A stretch of 51,391 nucleotides of DNA from Sphingomonas sp. Leaf343 (GCF_001423765.1 NZ_LMPG01000013.1:1-51391); one strand, 5' to 3'; shown: positions 1 through 9,381, counted from the first letter of the stretch. Numbers and translations are program-made. Notes: generated from the letters alone by a model not told the origin.

Positions 1-71
1 CCCGCCGATGCTGCCAGGCGGGTTGTGCAACACCGCCCCGAGGGGCACCATACTAACCCCGGACTCCAGTT

Positions 72-620
72 ATGACTGGTAGAGCTTTGGGGAACACGTC
101 ATGCCAAGAGATGGCCGGAGCTTATCTCGCAGTCGGCAAATTTGAGAGCATGCTCATCTCAGCAATGCACATGTGCGACCGCGTCAAGTTGCGAAAGGCG
201 CTCGGACCTGATCAGGGTGCATGGGAGCGATCGGTAGCGAAAAAGGCTTTGCTAGAGGGTTCGACGCTGGGATCGTTGATCAAGATTCTCGAACGCCAAA
301 ACGTCGACCATGCTGACATCGCCTATTTGAGATGGATCAAGGATAAACGTGATTACTTTGTCCATCGCCTGTTCCACGAGGGCGCTTGGCCCGGCGAGAT
401 GGACGAGCATGAGTGCCAGTTGATGCGCCGGCGGCTCATCGCAATTCAACTCTGGCTGGAACGAGGCGAACGCAACATCTGGGTCATCTTCAAGAGAGCG
501 GGTTTCGTTGAGCTCGATTTGCTCAGTGACGGCGGCTTGCTCGCGATGAATATGGGCATCTACGACATGATCCAAGACGACGTGGCCAGAATGAACGTCG
601 ATGATGGCGATAACATATGA
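72..620 (+). CDS. Hypothetical protein, accessory region
   Basis: An open frame of 182 codons that I do not recognise. The protein is soluble-looking, charged and mostly helical, without a signal peptide or membrane segment; a KDKRDYFVHRLFHEGAW stretch near residue 90-106 is the most distinctive part. A second Met at position 111 could be the true start, since neither site has a strong ribosome binding site. It overlaps the next gene by the four bases ATGA, so the two are probably co-translated. Codon choice (AAA, TTG, GAT) is less GC-biased than in the genes downstream, which suggests acquired DNA. Confidence 0.55.
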   Translation: MTGRALGNTSCQEMAGAYLAVGKFESMLISAMHMCDRVKLRKALGPDQGAWERSVAKKALLEGSTLGSLIKILERQNVDHADIAYLRWIKDKRDYFVHRLFHEGAWPGEMDEHECQLMRRRLIAIQLWLERGERNIWVIFKRAGFVELDLLSDGGLLAMNMGIYDMIQDDVARMNVDDGDNI

Positions 621-911
621 ATGAAGCTTTGGAGGAGATACCGCAGCAGATCCTAAATCTGGCGTTGGGCGCGTTGGCTCAGGCTAACACGCATGTGGTG
701 TATCTAGATCCAGGGAACGAGCATTGGGAACATATTTGCGTCCTCAACACCGCGCACGCTGGCGAGCTTTCTCTGAGGGCAATCACTGCCCCAAACCAAG
801 CCGTTTCCATCGGCGCTCCCGCGATATGAACGAGTGGTCGAAGTGGGGAAGCCAAAAGTGCCCGCGATCAACCGGGATTGGGTCGAGCTGTCCAACCAAA
901 GCTCTGTCTGA
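617..911 (+). pseudogene. Small hypothetical gene with an apparent frameshift
   Basis: The frame opened by the ATG at 617 runs only to a stop at 827-829 (70 residues). From about 786 the next frame reads LPQTKPFPSALPRYERVVEV and continues with protein-like composition to a TGA at 909-911, giving about 97 residues if one base were gained or lost near 775-790. The start overlaps the stop of the upstream gene (ATGA). The product is not recognised. It may be a real disruption or a sequencing error; a genuine 70-residue protein is the alternative. Confidence 0.4.
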
Positions 912-1075
912 ATGGGAAGGCTGCTGACTGTATTGAACACCTCCAAAAGGTGCTACAAGTCCGAGACGAAACCAACCAATGGCAATTGCTAAGCCTTTGA
1001 TTTCACGATCCGCTCGAACAATTCGACGCCTCCCGTAGGGGTCACCAGCATCTGTCTCAGTGACGGATCGAGGTT

Positions 1076-2569
1076 TCAAACCTTCGTCAGGGTTTTCGCC
1101 AGTGCAGCGTGCCAGCCGGCCGCCAGCGTCGCCCGGGCGTCGGCATCCATCTTCGGCTCGAAACAGTCGCCTCGCACCCAGGTCGCCGCCAGCGCATCCA
1201 GATCGGCCCAGACCCCCGTGGCCAGCCCGGCATGGAATGCCGCGCCCAGAGCCGTCGTCTCCAGATGTCGCGGTCGCTCGACCGACACCTGCAGCATGTC
1301 CGCCAGAAACTGGCACAGCCAGTCGTTCGCGGCCATGCCGCCGTCGACGCGGATCGTGGCGGGCGGATCGCCACCGTCCGCGACCATCGCCTCCGCCAGA
1401 TCCATCGTCTGGTATCCCACCGCCTCCAGCGCCGCGCGCGCCAGATGCGCCTGCGTCGATCCCAGCGTCAGCCCGAAGATCGCTCCGCGTGCGTCTGGGT
1501 CCCAGTGCGGCGCGCCCAGTCCGACGAAGGCGGGCACCATATAGACGCCGTGGCTATCCGGAACCTGCGTCGCCATGTCGTTGGTTTCGCGGGCATGGGT
1601 GATGACGCCGATGCCGTCCCGCAGCCATTTCACCGCTGCGCCCGCGATGAAGATCGATCCTTCCAGCGCATAGGTGATCCGGCCATCCAGCCGATAGGCC
1701 GGCGTCGTCAGCAGGCGGTTTTCGGATGCGACCGCCTCCTCGCCCGTATTGAGCAGCATGAAGCAGCCCGTTCCGTAGGTCGATTTGGCCATGCGCGGCT
1801 GAAAACACGCCTGTCCGAACAGAGCCGCCTGCTGATCGCCCGCCATGCCCGCAACGGGAATCGTGGCGTCGAACAATCCTGCGGCGGTGTGGCCGAAGAT
1901 ATGGCTGTTGTCGTGCACCTCCGGCAGCATCGCCATCGGCACGTCGAACAGTGCGCACAGCGCCTCGTCCCAGCGTTGCGCATGGATGTCGTACAGCATC
2001 GTCCGACCGGCGTTGGTCACATCGGTCGCGTGCACCGCGCCGCCGGTCAGCCGCCACAACAGGAAGCTGTCGATCGTACCGAACGCGAGTTCACCCTTCT
2101 CCGCCCGCTCCCGCGCGCCATCGACATGGTCGAGGATCCACGCCAGCTTGGTCGCGGAGAAATACGGATCGAGCAGCAGCCCAGTCTTCGCGCGGACGGC
2201 AGGCTCGTGCCCCTCCCCCTTCAGATGCGCGCACAGATCAGCAGTGCGACGGTCCTGCCAGACGATGGCGTTGTGGATGGGCGCGCTCGTCGCCCGATCC
2301 CAGACGACCACCGTCTCGCGCTGGTTGGTGATGCCGATACCCGCGATGCCGTCCGCCCCGACGCCGCTCTGGGCGATCGCCTGACGCGCCGTCGACAGCG
2401 TGTCGCGCCAGATATCCTCCGGATCATGCTCGACCCAGCCGGGCCGCGGATAATGTTGCGCGAATTCGGTCTGCGCCGTCGCGACGGGACGCGTGTCGGC
2501 GTCGAAGACGATCGCGCGGGTCGATGTCGTGCCCTGGTCGATCGCCAGGATATGCGTGCGGTCGGCCAA
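1076..2569 (-). CDS. glpK: Glycerol kinase
   Basis: ATP-dependent phosphorylation of glycerol to sn-glycerol 3-phosphate in the cytoplasm; FGGY sugar kinase family. The 497 residues match the usual length. The N-terminus carries the nucleotide-binding motif [33 protein letters not shown] and the glycerol-site stretch with [11 protein letters not shown] follow. The C-terminal domain has the typical [20 protein letters not shown] and a [13 protein letters not shown] segment. It lies 21 bases downstream of glpF on the same strand, so the two form a transport/trapping operon divergent from glpD-glpR. No clear intrinsic terminator follows its stop. Identification is secure. Confidence 0.97.
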   Translation of the reverse strand: MADRTHILAIDQGTTSTRAIVFDADTRPVATAQTEFAQHYPRPGWVEHDPEDIWRDTLSTARQAIAQSGVGADGIAGIGITNQRETVVVWDRATSAPIHNAIVWQDRRTADLCAHLKGEGHEPAVRAKTGLLLDPYFSATKLAWILDHVDGARERAEKGELAFGTIDSFLLWRLTGGAVHATDVTNAGRTMLYDIHAQRWDEALCALFDVPMAMLPEVHDNSHIFGHTAAGLFDATIPVAGMAGDQQAALFGQACFQPRMAKSTYGTGCFMLLNTGEEAVASENRLLTTPAYRLDGRITYALEGSIFIAGAAVKWLRDGIGVITHARETNDMATQVPDSHGVYMVPAFVGLGAPHWDPDARGAIFGLTLGSTQAHLARAALEAVGYQTMDLAEAMVADGGDPPATIRVDGGMAANDWLCQFLADMLQVSVERPRHLETTALGAAFHAGLATGVWADLDALAATWVRGDCFEPKMDADARATLAAGWHAALAKTLTKV

Positions 2570-2590
2570 CGTCTCTCTCCCAGTGATCGT

Positions 2591-3391
2591 CTATTGAGTC
2601 GCGCGGGGCGGCAGATATGGTCGGACCAGATACTGGTAGACCGCGGCGCCGGCAGCACCGCCGGCCAGCGGCCCGGCGATCGGTACCCACCAGTAGTTGT
2701 CGGGACCGGGCAGCGCGGAATCGCCCCAGCCCATCAGCCAGCAGAACAGGCGCGGCCCGAAATCGCGTGCCGGATTGATCGGCCATCCCTCCAGATACCC
2801 CGCCGACGCACCGATGCAGGCGACCAGCAGGCCGATGATGAGCGCGCTGGCGTTCGCCATCGGCGCCTGCGTGTTGAACTCGTCGGTGATCGCGAAGATG
2901 CCCAGCAGCAGGATGCCGGTCAGCACCACTTCGTCCCAGAAGGCGTGGATCGGCGTGATGTGCGCGCCGGGCGCGGTGAAGAACACGCCCGCCGCGCCGC
3001 CGCCCGCGCGTGTCAGGCCATGCGCGGTGTTGAAGGCCTCGATCACCGGACCGAACAGCTGATAGACCAAAGCCGCGCCGATCATCGCGCCGACGACCTG
3101 CGCCGCGACATAGGGCAACACCTTTCGACGCGGGAAATCGCGGAACAGCGTCAGGGCCAGCGTGACCGCGGGATTGGCGTGCGTCCCCGACACCGCGCCG
3201 GTGACGTAGATCGCGATCGTCACCGCCAGACCCCAGGCGATGCAGACGCCCCAATAGGCGGTGGCGTAGGGGCTTGGATCGTACAGGATCAGCATCGCGG
3301 CGGCGGAATCACCCAATGTGATGATGATCGCGACCGCCAGCGCCTCCGAGATCAGTTCGCCCCTGAGACCGACTCGTCCTGTCATATCCAC
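2591..3391 (-). CDS. glpF: Glycerol uptake facilitator (aquaglyceroporin, MIP family)
   Basis: Inner-membrane channel that lets glycerol diffuse into the cell. The 266 residues contain about six hydrophobic helices and both half-helix signatures: HANPAVTLAL after the third segment and GWPINPARDFGPR before the last. The Asp after the second NPAR motif is the usual glycerol-channel feature, as opposed to water-only aquaporins. The gene is first in the leftward operon glpF-glpK and starts 147 bases from the glpD start across a shared control region. A glycerol role is supported by the neighbours. Confidence 0.95.
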   Translation of the reverse strand: MDMTGRVGLRGELISEALAVAIIITLGDSAAAMLILYDPSPYATAYWGVCIAWGLAVTIAIYVTGAVSGTHANPAVTLALTLFRDFPRRKVLPYVAAQVVGAMIGAALVYQLFGPVIEAFNTAHGLTRAGGGAAGVFFTAPGAHITPIHAFWDEVVLTGILLLGIFAITDEFNTQAPMANASALIIGLLVACIGASAGYLEGWPINPARDFGPRLFCWLMGWGDSALPGPDNYWWVPIAGPLAGGAAGAAVYQYLVRPYLPPRATQ

Positions 3392-3437
3392 CCCCGGTGC
3401 AGGACCATGCCTGCCCTTGCACGAACACTGTCACGAC

Positions 3438-3504
3438 CTTTCGGACGAACGTCAATCCTTTCGTTTGAAAGTTCGAACGAAGGTCGTCATATTCATTTTC
3501 GAAA
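3438..3504. promoter_or_regulatory. Candidate GlpR operators between glpF and glpD
   Basis: Four related palindromic elements lie in the divergent control region: CTTTCGGACGAACG at 3438-3451, CTTTCGTTTGAAAG at 3458-3471, GTTCGAACGAAGG at 3471-3483 and TTTCGAAA at 3497-3504. DeoR-family GlpR repressors bind TTTCG/CGAAA-type repeats in other proteobacteria, and glpR is the second gene of the rightward operon. The first two elements start 20 bases apart, about two helical turns. Assignment to GlpR is inference. Confidence 0.6.
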
Positions 3505-3538
3505 CCGGGCGTGTATCCGGCGAGAGACGAGGTGCCTT

Positions 3539-5086
3539 TTGGCTCAGCAGATAGCATCCGCCGCGTTCGACGCCGACCTGCTGGTCGTTGGCGGCGGAAT
3601 CAACGGCGTCGGCATCGCCCGCGACGCGGTCGGTCGCGGCCTGTCCGTGATGCTGGTGGAAAAGGACGATCTCGCCAGCCACACCTCCTCCGCCTCCACC
3701 AAGCTGATCCATGGCGGCCTCCGCTATCTGGAATATTACGAGTTCCGGCTGGTGCGGGAAGCGCTGATCGAGCGCGAACGGCTGTGGCGGATGGCCCCCC
3801 ACATCATCTGGCCGCTGGAGTTCGTCCTGCCCCAGAGCCATTCGCCGCGTCCGGCGTGGCTCGTTCGACTGGGCCTGTTTCTGTACGACCATCTCGGCGG
3901 GCGCGAGCGATTGCCCGCGACGCGCACCGTGGCGCTGGATCGCGACAGCGTCGGCAACGGACTGAAGATGGGCGACCCCAAAGCGTTCGTCTATTCCGAT
4001 TGCTGGGTAGAGGACAGCCGGCTGGTCGCGCTCAACGCGCGGGACGCGGCCGATCGCGGCGCGCGGATCATGACCCACACCGGGCTGGTGACGGCCCGGC
4101 GCGCCGAGGACCGCGACGGCGGGTGGATCGCGACGATCGCGGATGGCCAGAGCCGGCGAGACGTTCGTGTCCGTGCCATCGTCAATGCAGCCGGGCCGTG
4201 GGTCGCGGCGGTGCTGGGCGAGGTTGCCGATGCGCGCCGCGACCGCGGCGTCCGCCTTATCAAGGGCAGCCATATCGTCGTACCGCGCCTGTACGAGGGC
4301 GATCATGCCTTCCTGCTCCAGAACCCTGACAGGCGCGTCGTCTTCGCCATCCCCTATCAGGAGCATTTCACCCTGATCGGCACGACGGACGAAGCGTGGC
4401 AGGGCGAGCCGGGCCGCGCGACGATCGATCAGGGCGAGATCGACTATCTGCTGAAAACCGTCGACCGCTATTTCGAACGGCCGGTCGCGCAGGATGACAT
4501 CGTCTGGACCTATTCGGGCATCCGGCCCCTCTACGACGACCATGCGGCGAACGCCTCCGCCGTGACCCGCGACTATGTCCTCGATCTCGACGGCAGCCCC
4601 GGTCGCGCGCCGATGCTCAGCGTCTTCGGCGGCAAGATCACCACCTACCGCAAGCTGGCCGAACACGCCCTGCGGGAACTTACGCCGTTCTTCCCGGATA
4701 TGGGCAAGGCGTGGACGGCAGGCGCGACATTGCCGGGGGGCGACATGCCCGATGCCGATTTCGGGCGCTATCTCGACGCACTGACCGGCCGCTATCCGCA
4801 CCTGCCGCAGCCGCTGCTCCGCCGTCTCGCCCGCGCATACGGCATCCGTACCGACATGCTGCTGGGCGACGCGCGCACCGTGGCTGATCTGGGCGAGGAT
4901 TTCGGCGCCGGCCTGTCCGCGCGCGAAGTCGACTATCTACACGCCGAAGAGTTCGCGACGACGGCGGAGGACATGCTGTTCCGGCGTAGCAAGCTGGGCC
5001 TGCACGTTCCCGCCGGCACGGCGCAGCGGATCGACTCCTATCTCTCGGCGCGTCGCAAGATCACCAGCCCGGCCGCGATAGCCTAG
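3539..5086 (+). CDS. glpD: Aerobic glycerol-3-phosphate dehydrogenase
   Basis: FAD-dependent membrane-associated enzyme oxidising sn-glycerol 3-phosphate to dihydroxyacetone phosphate and passing electrons to quinone. The FAD-binding motif DLLVVGGGINGVGIARDAVG is at residues 13-32, followed by SSASTKLIHGGLRYLEYYEF. The open frame extends far upstream, but family similarity begins only here. The chosen start is the TTG at 3539, preceded by GAGACGAGG, giving 515 residues, normal for GlpD. The nearby GTG at 3532 is out of frame. The stop TAG directly abuts the ATG of glpR. The start codon is inferred; the function is secure. Confidence 0.95.
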   Translation: MAQQIASAAFDADLLVVGGGINGVGIARDAVGRGLSVMLVEKDDLASHTSSASTKLIHGGLRYLEYYEFRLVREALIERERLWRMAPHIIWPLEFVLPQSHSPRPAWLVRLGLFLYDHLGGRERLPATRTVALDRDSVGNGLKMGDPKAFVYSDCWVEDSRLVALNARDAADRGARIMTHTGLVTARRAEDRDGGWIATIADGQSRRDVRVRAIVNAAGPWVAAVLGEVADARRDRGVRLIKGSHIVVPRLYEGDHAFLLQNPDRRVVFAIPYQEHFTLIGTTDEAWQGEPGRATIDQGEIDYLLKTVDRYFERPVAQDDIVWTYSGIRPLYDDHAANASAVTRDYVLDLDGSPGRAPMLSVFGGKITTYRKLAEHALRELTPFFPDMGKAWTAGATLPGGDMPDADFGRYLDALTGRYPHLPQPLLRRLARAYGIRTDMLLGDARTVADLGEDFGAGLSAREVDYLHAEEFATTAEDMLFRRSKLGLHVPAGTAQRIDSYLSARRKITSPAAIA

Positions 5087-5902
5087 ATGGCGAAGACCGA
5101 TCCGATCGCTGGCGCAGACATCGCCACTAGCGCCGATGCGATTGCGGACCGGCATCGCCGCATCCTGGAACTGGCGCGCGGGGCCGGCAGCGTGATGGTC
5201 GACGACCTGGCGGAGCGGTTCGGCGTCACGCCGCAGACGATCCGCAAGGATCTGAACCTGCTCGCGCGCAGGTCGATGCTGTCGCGGGTGCATGGCGGCG
5301 CGATCGTGACGTCGGGCGTCGACAATCTCGATTACGGCATACGCCGGACCGTTGCGACGGGCGCGAAGGCGGCGATCGGGCGGGCGGCGGCGGCATTGAT
5401 CCCGAACGGCGCATCGCTGTTCATCAACATCGGCACCACGACGGAGGCGGTGGCCGGCCATCTGGCGCAGCACCGCGACCTGATGGTGGTCACCAACAAC
5501 CTGAACGTCGTCGACATCCTGAACGGGCGCGAAGACATCGACATGGTCGTCGTCGGCGGTCAGGTCCGCCAGAGCGACCGCGCCGTCGTCGGTGCGCTGG
5601 CGATGGAATTCATCCGGTCGTTCAAGGTCGATTACGCGCTGATCGGTGCGTCGGCGATCGATCCGGACGGCAGCCTGATGGATTTCGCGGTGGACGAGGT
5701 GCAGGTCACGCGCACGCTGATGCAGCACGCGCGTCAGGTCATCCTCGTCGCCGACTCGTCAAAGATCGGGCGGGCCGCCCCCGTCCGGGTCGGGCCGCTG
5801 GACGCGATCGACCACTGGGTGACGGACCGCATCCTCGACCCCGGCCTGCGCCACGCCTGCGCCCGCCACGCCGTGCGGATCGTCGAAACCGACACGCGCT
5901 GA
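5087..5902 (+). CDS. glpR: DeoR-family repressor of glycerol metabolism
   Basis: A 271-residue DeoR-type transcription factor. The N-terminal winged helix-turn-helix (about residues 20-75) includes RILELARGAGSVMVDDLAE, FGVTPQTIRKDL and LSRVHGGAI, the classical DeoR signature. The C-terminal sugar-phosphate sensor domain has FINIGTTTEAVAGHL and VADSSKIGR. It begins immediately after the glpD stop with no gap, so it is co-transcribed with the enzyme it probably represses; glycerol 3-phosphate is the expected inducer. The palindromes in the glpF/glpD control region are its likely targets. Confidence 0.9.
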   Translation: MAKTDPIAGADIATSADAIADRHRRILELARGAGSVMVDDLAERFGVTPQTIRKDLNLLARRSMLSRVHGGAIVTSGVDNLDYGIRRTVATGAKAAIGRAAAALIPNGASLFINIGTTTEAVAGHLAQHRDLMVVTNNLNVVDILNGREDIDMVVVGGQVRQSDRAVVGALAMEFIRSFKVDYALIGASAIDPDGSLMDFAVDEVQVTRTLMQHARQVILVADSSKIGRAAPVRVGPLDAIDHWVTDRILDPGLRHACARHAVRIVETDTR

Positions 5903-5968
5903 TCGCGCCGGCACGGGCGCGGGAGGGAGCTCGCGCTCAAGCCCCGAAATCAGGCCCCCGTCCCGCGT

Positions 5969-6790
5969 TCAGGTCATCGCCAGCGTGGCGCGCCGCCGCC
6001 GCGCCGCGCCGCCGACCAGACCGACGCCGGCGATCATCATTGCCCACGTCGCCGGTTCCGGAACCACGGCGATGGCGTCCAGCGTCTCCGCGGCAAAGAA
6101 CGGCTTCAGGACGCCGTTCGCGTCGGGTGCGAAGAACAAGGCGGTGCCGCCCGACACCGAGGTGGCATAGCCGTAGCGGAAGCTGGCGATGCCCGCCGTC
6201 AGCGGATCGTTGCCGATCTGCGCACCGTTCGCGACCAGAGTGCCGCAGCAACCGACATCGTCGTTGACGATGCGGATCGAGGAATTGAGCCCCGCCAGCA
6301 GGCCGTTGGCGGCCGCGTTCGCCTGCATACCCTCGGTGAAGGCCGGGCCGGGGAAGGTCGTGTTGAGGCTGGACGCCTCCCCGACCAGCAAAAGGTTGCC
6401 GCCGGCACGGACGTAGCGGTCGATCGCCGTCATCTCGTCGCCGGCGAATGCGTCGCTACGGAATTGCAGCACCAGCAGGCCGGCCCCGGCGAGGACATCC
6501 GCGGTGATGTCGCCCGGCGTCTGCACGACTTGCACGCCCGGCGTTTCACCGAAGAACCGGACGAGATTTTCGTTGGCGAAGGTCGAGAAGGTGCGTTGCG
6601 AGATCACCACGCGCATCGCGCCGCCGCGAAGGCGATCGTAGAACAGGCGATTTCCCGCGTCGCCCGCATCGAACGCGTTCAACGAGAAGGTCGGCGTGAA
6701 ATCGCCCCCGACGACCAACGTCCCTGCATCCGCCGTGCCTGACAGCATCGCCGTCGCGGTGAAAGCGAGCACCGCCAACATTCTGCGCAT
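5969..6790 (-). CDS. Exported PEPxxWA-CTERM protein
   Basis: A 273-residue secreted protein with an N-terminal signal peptide (MRRMLAVLAFTATAMLSGTA, cleavage probably after ADA) and a C-terminal sorting tail: VPEPATWAMM, a short hydrophobic helix, then RRRRA. This PEPxxWA-CTERM architecture is recognised by exosortase-type enzymes in sphingomonads and tied to the cell envelope or exopolysaccharide. The middle contains LLVLQFRSDAFAGDEMTAI and GNLLLVGEASSLNTTFPGP, resembling the Rossmann-like core of class I glutamine amidotransferase-like (ThuA-like) folds, so it may bind or sense a ligand. No catalytic function can be assigned. It stands alone. Confidence 0.85.
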   Translation of the reverse strand: MRRMLAVLAFTATAMLSGTADAGTLVVGGDFTPTFSLNAFDAGDAGNRLFYDRLRGGAMRVVISQRTFSTFANENLVRFFGETPGVQVVQTPGDITADVLAGAGLLVLQFRSDAFAGDEMTAIDRYVRAGGNLLLVGEASSLNTTFPGPAFTEGMQANAAANGLLAGLNSSIRIVNDDVGCCGTLVANGAQIGNDPLTAGIASFRYGYATSVSGGTALFFAPDANGVLKPFFAAETLDAIAVVPEPATWAMMIAGVGLVGGAARRRRATLAMT

Positions 6791-6809
6791 TGTGAATCAT
6801 TCCCCCGAT

Positions 6810-6830
6810 ACCGGCCGACGCTAGGCCGGT
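6810..6830. other. Perfect short hairpin upstream of the PEPxxWA-CTERM gene
   Basis: ACCGGCC, a 7-base loop, then GGCCGGT. It sits in the 5' region of the leftward gene starting at 6790, about 20 bases before its start codon, and about 115 bases before the rightward AIM24 gene. It could be an operator or a leader structure; there is no clear T-tract, so terminator function is uncertain. Confidence 0.35.
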
Positions 6831-6945
6831 TTCGGAACACCTGTCAATTTGGGGCAAACAGCCCGAACAGCACATCCGGCGTGGCGCCCGGCCCGGCAGC
6901 TAGGCTAGGAACGCGCTGCCCCGGATCGAGCGTGGAGATATTGCC

Positions 6946-7779
6946 GTGACCACTTCCCCCTGGACGCATCGCCGCCGCAGCGGCGTAGCCGACGACGTCG
7001 ATTTCGAGATCAAGGGACAGGAACTGCAATTCGTCGAGATCGAACTCGATCCGGGAGAAAGCGCAGTCGCAGAGGCCGGCGCGATGGTGTGGAAGGACGC
7101 GTCGATCGAGATGACGACGGTGTTCGGCGACGGATCGGGCGATGCCGGCGGCGGCTTCATGGGCAAGCTGCTCGGTGCGGGCAAGCGGCTGGTGACCAGC
7201 GAAAACCTGTTCACAACCGTGTTCACGCACCACGGCCGCGGCAAGGCGCGGGTCGCCTTCGCCTCCCCCACCCCAGGATCGATCCTGCCGCTGAATCTCG
7301 CGGATCTTGGCGGCACGCTGATCTGCCAGAAAGACGCGTTCCTCGCCGCGGCGAAGGGCGTATCGATCGGCGTCCAGTTTCAGCGGCGCGTGATGACCGG
7401 CCTGTTCGGCGGCGAGGGCTTCGTCATGCAGCGGCTGGACGGCGACGGCTGGGTGTTCGTGCAGATGGGCGGCACCGTCGTGGAGCGCGAATTGCGCCAC
7501 GGCGAGGAACTGCATGTCGATACCGGCTGCCTCGCGGCCTACACCCCGTCGATCGATTTCGACCTCGTCACGGTGGGTGGCATCCGCACGATGTTCTCCG
7601 GCGGCGAGGGCGTATTCTTCGCGCGGTTGCGTGGACCGGGCAAGGTGTGGATCCAGTCGCTGCCCTTCTCCCGCCTTGCGGGACGGATGCTGGCGGCGGC
7701 GGGCAGCCGTGGCGGCCAGAACCGTGGCGAGGGATCGGCGCTGGGGTCGCTGGGAGACTGGATCGGCGGCAACGACTGA
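6946..7779 (+). CDS. AIM24 family protein (TIGR00266-like)
   Basis: A 277-residue protein of the AIM24/TIGR00266 family, a tryptophan-RNA-binding-attenuator-like beta fold with no established bacterial function. Typical features are VEIELDPGESAVAEAGAMVWKD near residue 30-50, a glycine-rich segment FGDGSGDAGGGFMGK, and GEELHVDTGCLAAY in the last third. No signal peptide or membrane helix is present. The start is GTG at 6946. The stop overlaps the ATG of the next gene, so the two are co-translated, linking this protein to a membrane glycosyltransferase-like product. Family assignment is confident; role unknown. Confidence 0.85.
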   Translation: MTTSPWTHRRRSGVADDVDFEIKGQELQFVEIELDPGESAVAEAGAMVWKDASIEMTTVFGDGSGDAGGGFMGKLLGAGKRLVTSENLFTTVFTHHGRGKARVAFASPTPGSILPLNLADLGGTLICQKDAFLAAAKGVSIGVQFQRRVMTGLFGGEGFVMQRLDGDGWVFVQMGGTVVERELRHGEELHVDTGCLAAYTPSIDFDLVTVGGIRTMFSGGEGVFFARLRGPGKVWIQSLPFSRLAGRMLAAAGSRGGQNRGEGSALGSLGDWIGGND

Positions 7780-9236
7780 TGTCCGGGCCGGCTGGCGGGA
7801 CCCCGATAGCGGTCCCGCGCCTGATGGTCATCGTGGCGGCGGCGCTGCTGACGCGGGCGCTGACGCTGGGCAATCCGATCGTCTATTCGGACGAGGAATT
7901 CTATTTCGCCGCCGCCCGCGCGATCGGGAACGGGGCGGTGCCGTTCGTCGACATCTGGGACCGCAAGCCGGTCGGGCTGTTCGCGCTGTACCTGCTGCCT
8001 GCCGCACTGGCGTGGCCGTGGGGCATCTGGCTGTATCAGGCGTTGGCGCTCACGAGCGCGGCGGCGACCGCCTGGCTGATCGCGCGGCTGGCCGATCGCG
8101 CGGGATGGTCGCGGGGCGGGACGACGGCGGGCGTCGCATACCTCGCATGGCTGACGGTCGCGGGCGGTCAGGGCGGGCAGTCGCCGGTATTCTACAATCT
8201 GTTCGTCGCCATGGCGGCGTGGTTCGCCACGCGGTCGGATGCGCGGGCGCGCGATGCCATTGCGGCGATGCTGCTGGTCGGCGTCGCGATCCAGATCAAA
8301 TACACCGCGGGCGTGGAGGGGGTATGGATCGGCCTGTGGCTGATGCACCGCTGCCAGTGCGAGCGGGGCGCATGGTCGGCGGTCGCGCGGGGCGCGTTGC
8401 TGGTCGGCATCGCGCTGATCCCGACGCTGGCGGTGGCGCTGTATTATGTAGCGATCGGTGAGTGGACGGCGTTCTTCTACGCCAATGTCCTGTCGATTCT
8501 GGGACGACGGCCGGATGCGTTCGGGGCTCTGGCGGGCAATCTGGCGATCTGCGCCGTGATCCTCGGGCCGTTGCTGGCGATGGCGGTGCTGCGCGGGCCG
8601 ATCGAGGAGGGCGACGTCTTTACCCGCCGGTTCCTGAAGGGTTGGCTGACGGCGGCGCTGATCGCGTTCGCGCTCGTGGCACCGTGGTTCGATCACTATA
8701 CGCTGCCGGTGATGGTACCCGCCGCGGCATTGGCCGCCGGGTTCCTTGCAAGGCAGGACCAGCGGCGGATCGGATATGGCCTGATCGCGCTGGTGGTCGT
8801 GATCGGGCAGGTGTCGCTGGTCGTCGACCGGGTCCGTCGCGGGACTCCGACACAGTTCGCCACGCTGGCGCATGCGATGGGCAGCGGGCCGGGCTGTCTC
8901 TACGTCTATTCCTCCAGCACGATGCTCTATCCGGCGACGGGCCGCTGTTCGCTGTCGCGCTACGTCTTTCCCAGCCACCTGACGCGGGTACGGGAGCAGG
9001 GCGCGATCGGCGTCGATCAGGCCACGGAGTTGCGTCGCGTGATGGCGGCGGGGCCGTCGGTCGTGGTCGTCGGGCCACCGTATAAGGGTGAGCGCGCGAG
9101 CATCCGGGCGCTGGCGCTGGCGCTGATCGCACGCGATTACCGGTTGACGGCGCGGGTGACGCTGGGGCGGAAATCGGTCGCGGTGTATGCGCGGCGGGCG
9201 CCGGGGCATACGGCGGCGGTCGCGCGGTTCGACTGA
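7779..9236 (+). CDS. Polytopic membrane protein, PMT/GT39-like glycosyltransferase
   Basis: A 485-residue inner-membrane protein with about ten hydrophobic segments. The first periplasmic loop has SDEEFYFAAARAI and VDIWDRKPVGLF, the acidic pattern seen in lipid-linked sugar-dependent glycosyltransferases of the PMT/ArnT type; the C-terminus after about residue 360 is a soluble domain. It probably transfers a sugar from a polyprenyl carrier to an envelope acceptor, but donor and acceptor cannot be read from sequence. The open frame extends upstream inside the AIM24 gene; the chosen ATG overlaps that gene's stop by one base. Confidence 0.75.
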   Translation: MSGPAGGTPIAVPRLMVIVAAALLTRALTLGNPIVYSDEEFYFAAARAIGNGAVPFVDIWDRKPVGLFALYLLPAALAWPWGIWLYQALALTSAAATAWLIARLADRAGWSRGGTTAGVAYLAWLTVAGGQGGQSPVFYNLFVAMAAWFATRSDARARDAIAAMLLVGVAIQIKYTAGVEGVWIGLWLMHRCQCERGAWSAVARGALLVGIALIPTLAVALYYVAIGEWTAFFYANVLSILGRRPDAFGALAGNLAICAVILGPLLAMAVLRGPIEEGDVFTRRFLKGWLTAALIAFALVAPWFDHYTLPVMVPAAALAAGFLARQDQRRIGYGLIALVVVIGQVSLVVDRVRRGTPTQFATLAHAMGSGPGCLYVYSSSTMLYPATGRCSLSRYVFPSHLTRVREQGAIGVDQATELRRVMAAGPSVVVVGPPYKGERASIRALALALIARDYRLTARVTLGRKSVAVYARRAPGHTAAVARFD

Positions 9237-9381
9237 ACATCTGCACCGGTTCGGATGCGATCGTCTTAGATTCTACCTATAAATCATCAGCTTCATGGGG
9301 TTACGAAGCATCCGTTCCCGTGTCATCTTCGGAATACGCGACGATATTCGAGGTTAATATCGCGGTCGGGGGGATTGATCG

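Noticed and set aside
1109..3538. A very long plus-strand open frame reaching into glpD
   Set aside because: It is antisense to glpK and glpF and Arg/Gln/His-rich, a typical high-GC shadow. Only the part from 3539 is a gene.
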